Positions 1-5,336 of a DNA stretch of 5,336 nt are shown here, piece by piece. The position numbers and the translations under genes are program-made. The stretch is from an uncultured Acidobacteriota bacterium. Lineage in GTDB: Bacteria > Acidobacteriota > Terriglobia > Bryobacterales > Bryobacteraceae. Below the pieces are notes generated by a model. The model had not been told where the DNA came from and did no database searches. It was given only the letters and a program-made list of their open reading frames with translations. Position 1 is the stretch's first letter. Every line of letters begins with the position of its first letter. The stretch spans positions 1-5,336 of the forward strand of contig CALFYN010000205.1 in assembly GCA_937952345.1 (NCBI GenBank), read 5' to 3'.

Positions 1-454
1 CCTGCACCTTGTAGCCGCCGTACTGATGTATGGATTGCGGCTGCAGCCCCAGATGTCCCATCACGGGAATGCCGCTCTGCGTCATGTGCTGGATCACATC
101 CTCATGGCCTTCTGCACCCTCCAATTTCACGGCGTGCGCTCCGGCTTTCATCAGGACGTGGGCCGTATCGAGCGCCTCGGAGACACCTTTGCGATAAGAG
201 AGAAACGGCATGTCGGCGACGATGGGCTTGCCCGGCGCGCCGCGTGACACGGCGCTGGTGTGCAGGCACATGATGTCCAGACTCGCCGATAGTGTGGATG
301 GATAACCGTGCATCACCATGGCGGCGCTATCGCCGATGAGGATGCCGTCGATGGGAGATTCGGAAAGAAGGCGCGCGAAGGAGTAGTCATAGCATGTCAC
401 CATGGACAGCTTGCGCTGCTCCTGCTTGGCCTCGGTGAAAGATCTTGCGAACAT
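1..454 (-). CDS. panB: 3-methyl-2-oxobutanoate hydroxymethyltransferase (PanB), N-terminal part, cut by the left window edge
   Basis: PanB transfers a hydroxymethyl group from 5,10-methylenetetrahydrofolate to 2-oxoisovalerate to give ketopantoate, the first committed step of pantothenate and CoA synthesis in the cytoplasm. The visible 151 residues cover roughly the first half of a protein usually near 265-280 aa. Family hallmarks in order: KLSMVTCYDY (15-24), IGDS (40-43) with the Mg-binding Asp42, VADMPFLSY (79-87) with the second metal-binding Asp81, AVKLEG (108-113) with substrate-contacting Lys110 and Glu112, and VMGHLGL..QS (131-141) followed by GGYKVQ at the edge. The catalytic Glu of the C-terminal half lies outside the window. 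I chose ATG at 454 because it gives the usual short lead before the TIM barrel and has a weak CAGG upstream. An in-frame ATG at 526 would add 24 residues (MRRLTRTEAN...) that look non-homologous and lacks a clear ribosome binding site. It lies 110 nt downstream of the Nif3-like gene on the same strand. Confidence 0.95.
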   Translation of the reverse strand, partial: MFARSFTEAKQEQRKLSMVTCYDYSFARLLSESPIDGILIGDSAAMVMHGYPSTLSASLDIMCLHTSAVSRGAPGKPIVADMPFLSYRKGVSEALDTAHVLMKAGAHAVKLEGAEGHEDVIQHMTQSGIPVMGHLGLQPQSIHQYGGYKVQ

Positions 455-548
455 CGTCTTGGTACCTGTCTCGTGGATCAAGTCCGGACTGTGGGCATTG
501 GCTTCGGTCCTGGTGAGTCGCCGCATCGAGATGTCGGCGCTCGCTGCA

Positions 549-557
549 AGTATATCA
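549..557 (-). promoter_or_regulatory. Extended -10-like promoter candidate upstream of panB
   Basis: On the minus strand, just after the TAA of the Nif3-like gene, the bases read TGATATACT. This is a TGn extension followed by TATACT, which matches the bacterial sigma-70 -10 consensus TATAAT at 5 of 6 positions. No good -35 hexamer is found 16-19 nt upstream, but extended -10 promoters can work without one. Transcription would start near 542, leaving a leader of about 88 nt before the ATG at 454, or about 16 nt before the alternative ATG at 526. The site sits in the only sizeable gap of the minus-strand block, which favours an independent promoter for panB. A chance match cannot be excluded. 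Confidence 0.3.
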
Positions 558-564
558 GGCGCTG

Positions 565-1428
565 TTAACGCGGGTTCCAGAAAGGCTCGGCGGCTTCGAT
601 ATAGGCAACCGGCACTTCCGTGATGAAGGTCTTCAGCCACGGGGCGCAGGTTTCCATGCCTGCCTGTTCGGAGGGTGTGTGGCCGATCAGGATCAGGGCT
701 TTCGATTTGCCTTGCGCCACGGCATCCGCGACCCAGGCCGTGGTTTCCCACTCCGGCACTTCCCCGATGGCGAGCACTTCGACATCGTCGCGGCGCAACA
801 GGCGCAGATGACTCGCCGATCCACCCGCGCCCGGTGAGAGTGCGACCTTCGTCACCTTCATATCGCGCTTCCCCGTGACACGAAGCGTGCCGGCCCCCAG
901 TTTCTTGCGCATGGTTGCCGCCAGCGATTCCAGCCTCGTTTCCGGCAGATGGTACAGAAACGGCGTATCGGCCACTTGATACTGCTGCCAGCCGAGTTTC
1001 TGCGTCATGCCTTCGCGAATCCCGTCGGGGCGGCGCATGTGCCAGTGATCGTGGAACCGGAACACCACCATGTTGTGCTCGCGAAGAAATCTCTCTTTGT
1101 CGCCATAGACGCGATCACCGGCGGCCGCCAGTTGCTCCGTGCGGTCCTGATGCGAATAGAACGTTGGCTCGTGCGCGATCACCATGTTCTTGCCCTGCGC
1201 CGCGGCACGTTGCAGCACATCGAAAGTGGCGAACATCGTAGTGGCGATTCCGGTGACCGGTGTGGATGGATCGCCGGATTTGATGGTGTCCACGGTTTCC
1301 TTCCGCCATGGGACGCCGAGGTTCTGCTGGATGCGCTCAATCACCTGAGCGGCGGTTAGCGTTCCTGCGGCCTGTGTGCGAGCGAAGGGGGCCGTGCAAG
1401 CCCCGGCAAGTAGAGTTCTTCTCAGCAA
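565..1428 (-). CDS. Exported Nif3-like (DUF34) dinuclear-metal-centre family protein with twin-arginine-like leader
   Basis: This 287-aa protein resembles the Nif3/YbgI/DUF34 family, which forms toroidal hexamers with a two-metal site. Biochemical function is unsettled, with hydrolase roles proposed for some members. Residues 1-22 look like an export signal: RRTLL with Arg3-Arg4, a short hydrophobic stretch and a possible cleavage after TQA (20), consistent with Tat export of a folded metalloprotein. The fold is recognised from MVIAHEPTFYSH (82-93), at the place of the usual HHP metal motif; VVFRFHDHWH (121-130), at the place of the usual HTNLD motif; and IGHTPSEQAGM (248-258), which keeps the His250...Glu254 ligand pair. 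Thus His86 is followed by Glu rather than a second His, and the usual Asp position may be His130. The large insertion domain of some Nif3 proteins appears absent. The TTG start is chosen because a perfect AGGAGG lies 9 nt upstream. It starts 15 nt after hslR on the same strand. Family assignment is good; function and localisation are inferred. Confidence 0.85.
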   Translation of the reverse strand: MLRRTLLAGACTAPFARTQAAGTLTAAQVIERIQQNLGVPWRKETVDTIKSGDPSTPVTGIATTMFATFDVLQRAAAQGKNMVIAHEPTFYSHQDRTEQLAAAGDRVYGDKERFLREHNMVVFRFHDHWHMRRPDGIREGMTQKLGWQQYQVADTPFLYHLPETRLESLAATMRKKLGAGTLRVTGKRDMKVTKVALSPGAGGSASHLRLLRRDDVEVLAIGEVPEWETTAWVADAVAQGKSKALILIGHTPSEQAGMETCAPWLKTFITEVPVAYIEAAEPFWNPR

Positions 1429-1437
1429 TGCGGCAAT

Positions 1438-1443
1438 CCTCCT
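1438..1443 (-). promoter_or_regulatory. Strong ribosome binding site that fixes a TTG start
   Basis: Directly after the hslR TAG stop the minus strand reads AGGAGG, then nine bases, then TTG CTG AGA AGA. No in-frame ATG or GTG lies between the motif and the twin-arginine codons, so this site supports TTG at 1428 as the start of the Nif3-like gene. It is the best Shine-Dalgarno sequence in the window. Confidence 0.8.
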
Positions 1444-1824
1444 CTACATCCTGCCACGCAAGCGGCCCAGTTGGCGGCGGTCGCGCTTGGATGGGCGTCC
1501 TTCGCGGTCATCCTCGAAATGCGGATTGTTCCGCCGCTCCTCCGCCAGTTTTCGCCGCTGCTCTTGACTCTCCGCGGTTTCCTGATAGAGAGTCTGCGCC
1601 ACCGCCGCCGGGCCGCGCATTTCGCTGAGCACCAGCACCTCGATGGTGAACTCGCCACTGTCGTTCTTGATGTGCAGCATGTCGCCCGTGTGTACTTCGC
1701 GTGCCGGCTTTGCCGTGTGGCCGTTGGACATGATGCGTCCCAGATCGCAAGCACGAGCCGCCATCGAACGGGTCTTGAAAAAACGAGCGGCCCAAAGCCA
1801 CTTGTCGATGCGAACGCGTTCCAT
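1444..1824 (-). CDS. hslR: Heat shock protein 15 homologue, S4-domain RNA-binding protein (HslR)
   Basis: Hsp15 is a small cytoplasmic S4-domain protein that, in E. coli, binds free 50S subunits carrying stalled nascent chains and helps recycle them after heat shock. The 126-aa product is close to the E. coli length (133 aa) and aligns along its whole span: RIDKWLWAARFFKTR (5-19) is the family signature, followed by the S4 RNA-binding segment with NGHTAKPAREV (34-44) and GDML (47-50). Then come the LYQETAES block (79-86) and a very basic tail rich in Arg/Lys with PSKRDRRQLGRLRGR (111-125). The ATG at 1824 is preferred over an in-frame GTG at 1839, because the latter overlaps the upstream gene and adds residues not expected in the family. 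Its ATG lies 2 nt after the TGA of the DUF503 gene, with only a weak ribosome binding site, so translation is probably coupled to that gene. Confidence 0.93.
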   Translation of the reverse strand: MERVRIDKWLWAARFFKTRSMAARACDLGRIMSNGHTAKPAREVHTGDMLHIKNDSGEFTIEVLVLSEMRGPAAVAQTLYQETAESQEQRRKLAEERRNNPHFEDDREGRPSKRDRRQLGRLRGRM

Positions 1825-1826
1825 AT

Positions 1827-2114
1827 TCAGTCGATCCACTCGATGCCGCTGTCCACCAGCACGCCACCCAGGAAGTTCGCAGCGTCGTTTTCCACGGTTT
1901 GCAGCACCTTCTCGGCATGCGGGCGCTCGTGCGCCACCGTAACGGCGGCGATGACAGAGCGCTGCCAGGTGTCGTGTCCGCCAATCTCCGCCACGGAAAC
2001 ATTGAAACGATGGCGCAGCCGGTCTTTCAGGCCTTTCACGACACTCCGCTTATCCTTCAAGGAGTGCGAGTCGGGCAGATGCAATTCCAGCGTCAGGACT
2101 CCGATGGTAGGCAT
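1827..2114 (-). CDS. DUF503 family protein (YlxP-like)
   Basis: This 95-aa protein matches the DUF503 family of small, probably cytoplasmic proteins, whose Firmicutes member YlxP is encoded in the nusA-infB-rbfA region and has been linked to ribosome maturation. The diagnostic parts are GVLTLELHLPDSHSLKDKR (5-23), then VVKGLKDRLRHRFNVSVAEI (25-44), then HDTWQRSVIAAVTV (47-60). The family-typical start at MPTIGVL is encoded by ATG at 2114. An AAGAG-type ribosome binding site (2123-2127, minus strand) lies 8 nt upstream. In-frame ATGs further up (2138, 2147 and beyond) would add unrelated sequence and overlap the divergent gene, so they were not used. It is the first gene of the minus-strand block and is followed by hslR after 2 nt. 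Its molecular role is not firmly established; a ribosome-linked role is inferred from the family and from its neighbour. Confidence 0.9.
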   Translation of the reverse strand: MPTIGVLTLELHLPDSHSLKDKRSVVKGLKDRLRHRFNVSVAEIGGHDTWQRSVIAAVTVAHERPHAEKVLQTVENDAANFLGGVLVDSGIEWID

Positions 2115-2145
2115 GGCATGATCTCTTCTTACTATCATCGAATGC
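2115..2145. other. 31-bp divergent intergenic spacer
   Basis: This is the only DNA between the divergent DUF503 and M20 genes. It is AT-richer than its surroundings and contains TGAT...ATCA as a weak imperfect dyad (2119-2137). A ribosome binding site for the minus-strand gene occupies part of it. No convincing Shine-Dalgarno for the plus-strand gene is present. A TACTAT at 2130-2135 matches the -10 consensus at only 4 of 6 positions and has no partner -35. The space is too small for two full promoters, so at least one probably lies inside the opposing gene. Confidence 0.35.
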
Positions 2146-3381
2146 ATGCGGGTTTGCTTACTACTCCTTCTTGCGTGCACGCTCTGCGCGCAGGATGCCA
2201 TCCTCCAGCGGCCGGACGTGCGCAAGGCACTCGATTACCTCAAGGCCCACCACGAGGAGCATCTGGCGAATCAGGTGCGCATCGCTGAAATCCCCGCACC
2301 CACGTTTCATGAAGCCGAGCGCGCCCGCTACATGGAGAAGGAATTCCGCCGTGTGGGCCTGAAAAACGTCGAAATCGATAAGCAGGGCAACGTGCTGGGA
2401 TGGCGCCCGGGAAAATCTCCGAAGGCGATGGTGATCGCCGCGCACCTCGATATCTCATTCGCGCCCGGCGTGAATACCAAGGTCCGCAAAGAAGGCAAGC
2501 GCTGGTTTGCTCCTGGCATTGGCGACGACAGCCGTGGCTTGGCGGCGCTGCTGGCGATTGTCGAAGCCCTCAATCACGCCGCTATCGAGACGGAAAAAAC
2601 GCTGCTCTTCGTCGCCAACGTCGGCGAAGAAGGCCTCGGTGATTTGAACGGCGTCCGCTACCTCTTCGGACAAAGCCCCCACAAGTCGAAACTCGATTCC
2701 TTCATCTCCATCGACGGTACCTCTCCCGCGCGCATCGTCAACGGCGGAACCAGCGTGAAGCGCTACCGCGTCACCTTGCGCGGCCCCGGCGGGCACAGCT
2801 ACGGCAACTTCGGACGCCCCAGCGCGGTGCACGCGGGGGCGTTGATCGTGGCGAAACTGGCCGTGCTCCCCGTTCCCGCGAAACCGAAAACCACCTACAA
2901 CGTGGGCAAATTCACCGGCGGCACCACCATCAACGCCATCGCCGAAGAAGCAGTCCTCGAAGTGGACCTGCGCTCGGAAGACCCCGGTGAACTCGACAAG
3001 CTCGAACTGAAGTTCCTCGAATCGGTGCGTCTCGGTGTCGCCGAAGAGAATGCCATGCGTAAGGCTTCCGGAACGCTCGTCAAGGAGGAGCACAAGATCG
3101 TCAGCAACCGGCCCGGCGGGCAAACGGCCGCGGACAACCCGCTTGTCCGCGCCGCCCTGTGGGCATCGAAGGCCACCGGCCACTCGCCTTCCCTGGGCTA
3201 CAGTTCCACGGATTCGAATCTTCCCATCAGCCTCGGCATACCGGCCGTGACCCTCGGCGGAGGCGGACGCGGCAACAATGCGCATTCCCTCGATGAATGG
3301 TTCGAACCCGATGACGCCTTCAAGGGGCCGCAGATGGTTCTGCTCACCGTTCTGGCTTTCGGCCAAAGTCGGATACCATAG
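2146..3381 (+). CDS. Exported M20-family zinc metallohydrolase (peptidase/amidohydrolase)
   Basis: This 411-aa protein carries the full two-zinc site of the M20 family, which includes PepT, carboxypeptidase G2 and related aminoacylases. Members hydrolyse peptide or amide bonds of small substrates. Visible motifs in order: AHLD (99-102), with zinc ligand His100 and Asp102; GIGDDSRG (124-131), with bridging Asp127; VGEEGLGD (159-166), with catalytic Glu161 and zinc ligand Glu162; ISIDG (187-191), with Asp190; GPGGHSYGNFGRPSA (213-227), with the conserved His217 of the lid/dimerisation domain; and NNAHSLDEW (377-385), with final zinc ligand His380. The spacing and the EE/D pattern recall tripeptidase-like members, but the substrate cannot be read from sequence. 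Residues 1-15 (MRVCLLLLLACTLCA) form a short hydrophobic signal, likely cut by signal peptidase I near LCA-Q. Cys11 in LLAC could alternatively be a lipid site, but the lead would be unusually short. The ATG start is chosen because it supplies this signal; no clear ribosome binding site precedes it. The next gene starts 4 nt after its stop. Confidence 0.92.
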   Translation: MRVCLLLLLACTLCAQDAILQRPDVRKALDYLKAHHEEHLANQVRIAEIPAPTFHEAERARYMEKEFRRVGLKNVEIDKQGNVLGWRPGKSPKAMVIAAHLDISFAPGVNTKVRKEGKRWFAPGIGDDSRGLAALLAIVEALNHAAIETEKTLLFVANVGEEGLGDLNGVRYLFGQSPHKSKLDSFISIDGTSPARIVNGGTSVKRYRVTLRGPGGHSYGNFGRPSAVHAGALIVAKLAVLPVPAKPKTTYNVGKFTGGTTINAIAEEAVLEVDLRSEDPGELDKLELKFLESVRLGVAEENAMRKASGTLVKEEHKIVSNRPGGQTAADNPLVRAALWASKATGHSPSLGYSSTDSNLPISLGIPAVTLGGGGRGNNAHSLDEWFEPDDAFKGPQMVLLTVLAFGQSRIP

Positions 3382-3385
3382 CGGT

Positions 3386-4510
3386 ATGACCCGACGCGAA
3401 CTTCTTGCCCTGGCAGGCGCCGCGCCTGTGCTCGCCGCTCCGAGTCTGCCCACCGCTCCTGTATCCCTGGCGAAGGTAGCCGCCTATGAAGAAGATCTGG
3501 TGGCTGTGTTCACGCGCATGTTCGATCAGATCGGCGGAGCCGGCAAGCTGGTGAAGAACAAGACGGTCACCGTGAAGCTGAACCTCACCGGCAGTCCCGG
3601 ACTGCGCTTCCGAGGCAAAGCGTTAGGCCTCACGCACTACTCGCATCCGAAGACCGTGTCCGCCATGGCGTACGTGCTCCACAAAGCCGGCGCCAAACGC
3701 ATTCGCTTCACGGAAAGCGCCTGGGCCACCGCCGGGCCGCTCGAAGAGTACCTGCTCGATTCCGGGTGGAACGTGCGCCAATTGCTGGCCGCCGCGCCGA
3801 ATATCGAGTTTGAGAACACCAACGCGCTGGGCAAAGGCAAGCAGTATCACCGCTTCAAAGTCCCCGGCGGCGGCCTGATTTTCCCCGCCTACGATTTGAA
3901 TCACGCCTATCACGACACCGATGTCTTCATGTCCATGGCAAAGCTGAAGAATCATGAAACCTGCGGCGTCACGCTGTCGATGAAGAACATCTTCGGCATC
4001 ACTCCTGCTGCCATCTACGGCGACGACGCCGGAGAGCAGGAGCCCAACGAAAATCCCACCAAAGGCAGAGCCAGCACCTGCCATTTCGGAAAGCGCCAAC
4101 CGGCATCCAGCGCGCTTCCCGAACTGGACCCCGCTTCCAGTCGCGAGCCCACCTACCGCATGCCGCGCATCACCGCGGAGTTGGTATCGGCGCGTCCCAT
4201 TGACATCGCCTTCATCGACGGCGTGGAGACGATGACCGGCGGGGAAGGCCCCTGGATTCGCAAAGAGCTTGGACTAGCCAAGCCCGGCGTGATGATTCTG
4301 GGAACGAACGCCGTCACCACCGACACAGTCGGCACCGCGGTGATGGGATATGATCCCCGCGCGGCCAAAGGCGTGGCGCCCTTCCAGAACTGCGACAATA
4401 CGCTGTTGCTGGCCGAGCAACTGCGCATCGGCACCGCGGATCTCAACAACATCGAAGTCGTGGGCGAGAAGATCGCCGATGTGAAGTACAAATTCCCGGG
4501 CGCGGTTTAG
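3386..4510 (+). CDS. DUF362 domain protein with twin-arginine-like export signal
   Basis: The 374-aa product fits the DUF362 family, whose biochemical role is largely unknown; some members are fused to ferredoxin domains. The N-terminus MTRRELLALAGAAPVLAAP has an RRELL motif, a hydrophobic core and a VLA site near 17, as in Tat leaders. Family landmarks: VTVKLNLTG (61-69); THYSHPKTVSAMAYVL (83-98); DVFMSMAKLKNHETCGVTLS (179-198), running into MKNIFGI (199-205); DIAFIDGVETMTGGEGPW (273-290); and ILGTNAVTTDTVGTAVMGYDP (304-324). A hydrophilic region at 211-258 (GDDAGEQEPNENP and following) separates the two conserved halves. There is no Cys-rich ferredoxin cluster: the few cysteines (193, 232, 336) are scattered. 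ATG at 3386 is chosen because it begins the leader and lies 4 nt after the preceding TAG; a longer in-frame reading from 3278 overlaps the M20 gene and adds non-homologous residues. It has no strong ribosome binding site, so translational coupling is likely. Substrate and reaction are unknown. Confidence 0.9.
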   Translation: MTRRELLALAGAAPVLAAPSLPTAPVSLAKVAAYEEDLVAVFTRMFDQIGGAGKLVKNKTVTVKLNLTGSPGLRFRGKALGLTHYSHPKTVSAMAYVLHKAGAKRIRFTESAWATAGPLEEYLLDSGWNVRQLLAAAPNIEFENTNALGKGKQYHRFKVPGGGLIFPAYDLNHAYHDTDVFMSMAKLKNHETCGVTLSMKNIFGITPAAIYGDDAGEQEPNENPTKGRASTCHFGKRQPASSALPELDPASSREPTYRMPRITAELVSARPIDIAFIDGVETMTGGEGPWIRKELGLAKPGVMILGTNAVTTDTVGTAVMGYDPRAAKGVAPFQNCDNTLLLAEQLRIGTADLNNIEVVGEKIADVKYKFPGAV

Positions 4511-4514
4511 CGCG

Positions 4515-5336
4515 GTGTCCTTACACCCCCGCTGGGTGATCCTGTCGCTGCTGCTGGCGGTGACGATCATCAACTTTGTCGACCGCCAGGCCCTCTCCGT
4601 GCTTGCGCCGGTGCTCCGCAATCAGTTTCACCTCAGCAACACCGACTACGGAATCATCGTCGCCTGCTTCCAATTGGGAATGATGGCCGGCGAGTTTCCC
4701 ATGGGCTGGCTCGCTGACCGACGCGGAGCGCGATTCACCCTGTCGTTCGCCGTCGCATGGTGGTCGCTCGCCACGGGACTGCACTCTCTCGGACGCGCCA
4801 TGTGGCATTTCGCGGCGCTGCGCTTCTGGCTCGGCACTGGCGAGAGTGCGAATTTCTCTTCCGCCATGAAGGTGGTCTCGCAGCATTTCCCGCCGCAAGA
4901 ACGGGCATTCGCCGTGGGCGTGTTTAACGCAGGCAGCATGATCGGAGCCATGATCGCCCCGCCCGCTCTGGTGTTTCTCACGCTGCGCTTCGGATGGCAG
5001 AGCGGGTTCCTGGTGCCCGCGGTGCTGGGCTTTGTTTGGGTGGTGGTGTGGCGCATTCTGTTCCGTGCCGAGGCCTCCGCGCCCGCTTCCGCCTCCACCG
5101 CCGGCAATCTCGCGCTGCTTCGCCTCCGCGAAGTTTGGGGATTGATTCTCTGCCGTATGCTGATCGGGCCGGTGGTGCAGTTCTACTGGTATTGGACTCC
5201 CGAGTATCTCTTCCGCGAACGAGGACTCAGCCTGCAGGCCATCGGCCTGTTCGCCTGGATTCCGTTTCTCTTCGGCGATATCGGCAACATCGGCGGCGGA
5301 TGGCTGGCTGGATTCCTAATGCGGCGGGGCATGAGC
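4515..5336 (+). CDS. MFS transporter, anion:cation symporter (ACS)-like, cut by the right window edge
   Basis: The open frame runs without a stop from GTG at 4515 to the window end, giving 274 residues (about two thirds of a usual 420-450-aa carrier). It shows alternating hydrophobic helices at about 7-24, 45-66, 74-96, 98-118, 136-157 and 163-183, then a cytoplasmic loop (184-206) and two further helices (about 207-228 and 241-266). Features of the ACS branch (hexuronate, sialate, tricarballylate and similar organic-anion carriers) are INFVDRQALSVLAP (19-32), motif A as GWLADRRGAR (64-73), RFWLGTGESANF (103-114) and the FPPQERAFAVGVFNAGSMIGA stretch (125-145). It therefore probably imports an organic anion with a cation across the inner membrane; the substrate is unknown. 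The GTG lies 4 nt after the DUF362 stop, has no Shine-Dalgarno, and precedes the first helix by six residues, as is normal. It likely shares a transcript with the two upstream genes. Confidence 0.9.
   Translation, partial: MSLHPRWVILSLLLAVTIINFVDRQALSVLAPVLRNQFHLSNTDYGIIVACFQLGMMAGEFPMGWLADRRGARFTLSFAVAWWSLATGLHSLGRAMWHFAALRFWLGTGESANFSSAMKVVSQHFPPQERAFAVGVFNAGSMIGAMIAPPALVFLTLRFGWQSGFLVPAVLGFVWVVVWRILFRAEASAPASASTAGNLALLRLREVWGLILCRMLIGPVVQFYWYWTPEYLFRERGLSLQAIGLFAWIPFLFGDIGNIGGGWLAGFLMRRGMS

Noticed and set aside
26..568. Short plus-strand open frames opposite panB
   Set aside because: The minus strand encodes an unambiguous PanB N-terminal half here, and the plus-strand frames have no family features.
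1471..2121. Open frame of 216 codons on the plus strand across hslR and the DUF503 gene
   Set aside because: It lies antisense to two confidently recognised genes and its translation shows no recognisable domain.
2130..2137. Possible -10 boxes in the divergent spacer (TACTAT on plus, GATAGT on minus)
   Set aside because: Each matches the consensus at only 4 of 6 bases and neither has a -35 at proper spacing, so neither is called as a promoter.
2146..2178. Lipoprotein signal (LLAC) on the M20 protein
   Set aside because: Cys11 would leave only ten residues before the lipid site with almost no n-region; ordinary signal peptidase cleavage near LCA-Q is more likely, though not proven.
2455..3453. 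Long open frame of 332 codons on the minus strand, opposite the M20 gene
   Set aside because: It is antisense to a gene with a complete M20 zinc site, has no family motifs and is Gly/Ala/Arg/Val-rich as expected from the complementary frame of a GC-rich gene.
3623..4099. Open frame of 158 codons on the minus strand, opposite the DUF362 gene
   Set aside because: It is a shadow of the conserved DUF362 reading frame, with low-complexity Gly/Val/Ala composition and no start-site support.

Overview
The window is a dense stretch of ordinary-looking bacterial chromosome. GC content looks to be around 60% by eye. It has seven protein-coding genes in two divergent blocks, and I see no tRNA, rRNA, mobile element, CRISPR array or long repeat. 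Gene content and style suggest Acidobacteriota, perhaps of the Bryobacterales/Solibacter type: twin-arginine-like leaders on a Nif3-like protein and a DUF362 protein, a secreted M20 hydrolase, and an ACS-type MFS carrier. This placement is inference from protein style, not a computed result.

Minus-strand block, read from position 2114 down to 1. A DUF503/YlxP-like protein (2114-1827) is followed after 2 nt by hslR, the Hsp15 S4-domain ribosome-rescue protein (1824-1444). After 15 nt containing a perfect AGGAGG comes an exported Nif3-like metalloprotein with a TTG start (1428-565). A 110-nt gap with an extended -10-like sequence leads to the N-terminal half of panB, ketopantoate hydroxymethyltransferase, which runs off the left edge. 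The first two genes look like a translationally coupled ribosome-associated pair. panB (pantothenate/CoA synthesis) may have its own promoter.

Plus-strand block, from 2146 to the right edge. An exported M20-family metallohydrolase (2146-3381) is followed after 4 nt by a DUF362 protein with a twin-arginine-like leader (3386-4510). After another 4 nt comes an MFS transporter of the anion:cation symporter type (GTG start at 4515), which is cut by the right edge. The tight spacing suggests one transcript. A plausible but unproven reading is a cassette in which an exported enzyme trims a peptide-like or amide-linked compound and the permease imports a product.

The two blocks are separated by only 31 bp, so their promoters must overlap coding sequence. 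No dramatic new system is evident. The most unusual items are the exported Nif3-like protein with a non-canonical metal-ligand pattern and the compact M20-DUF362-MFS arrangement.
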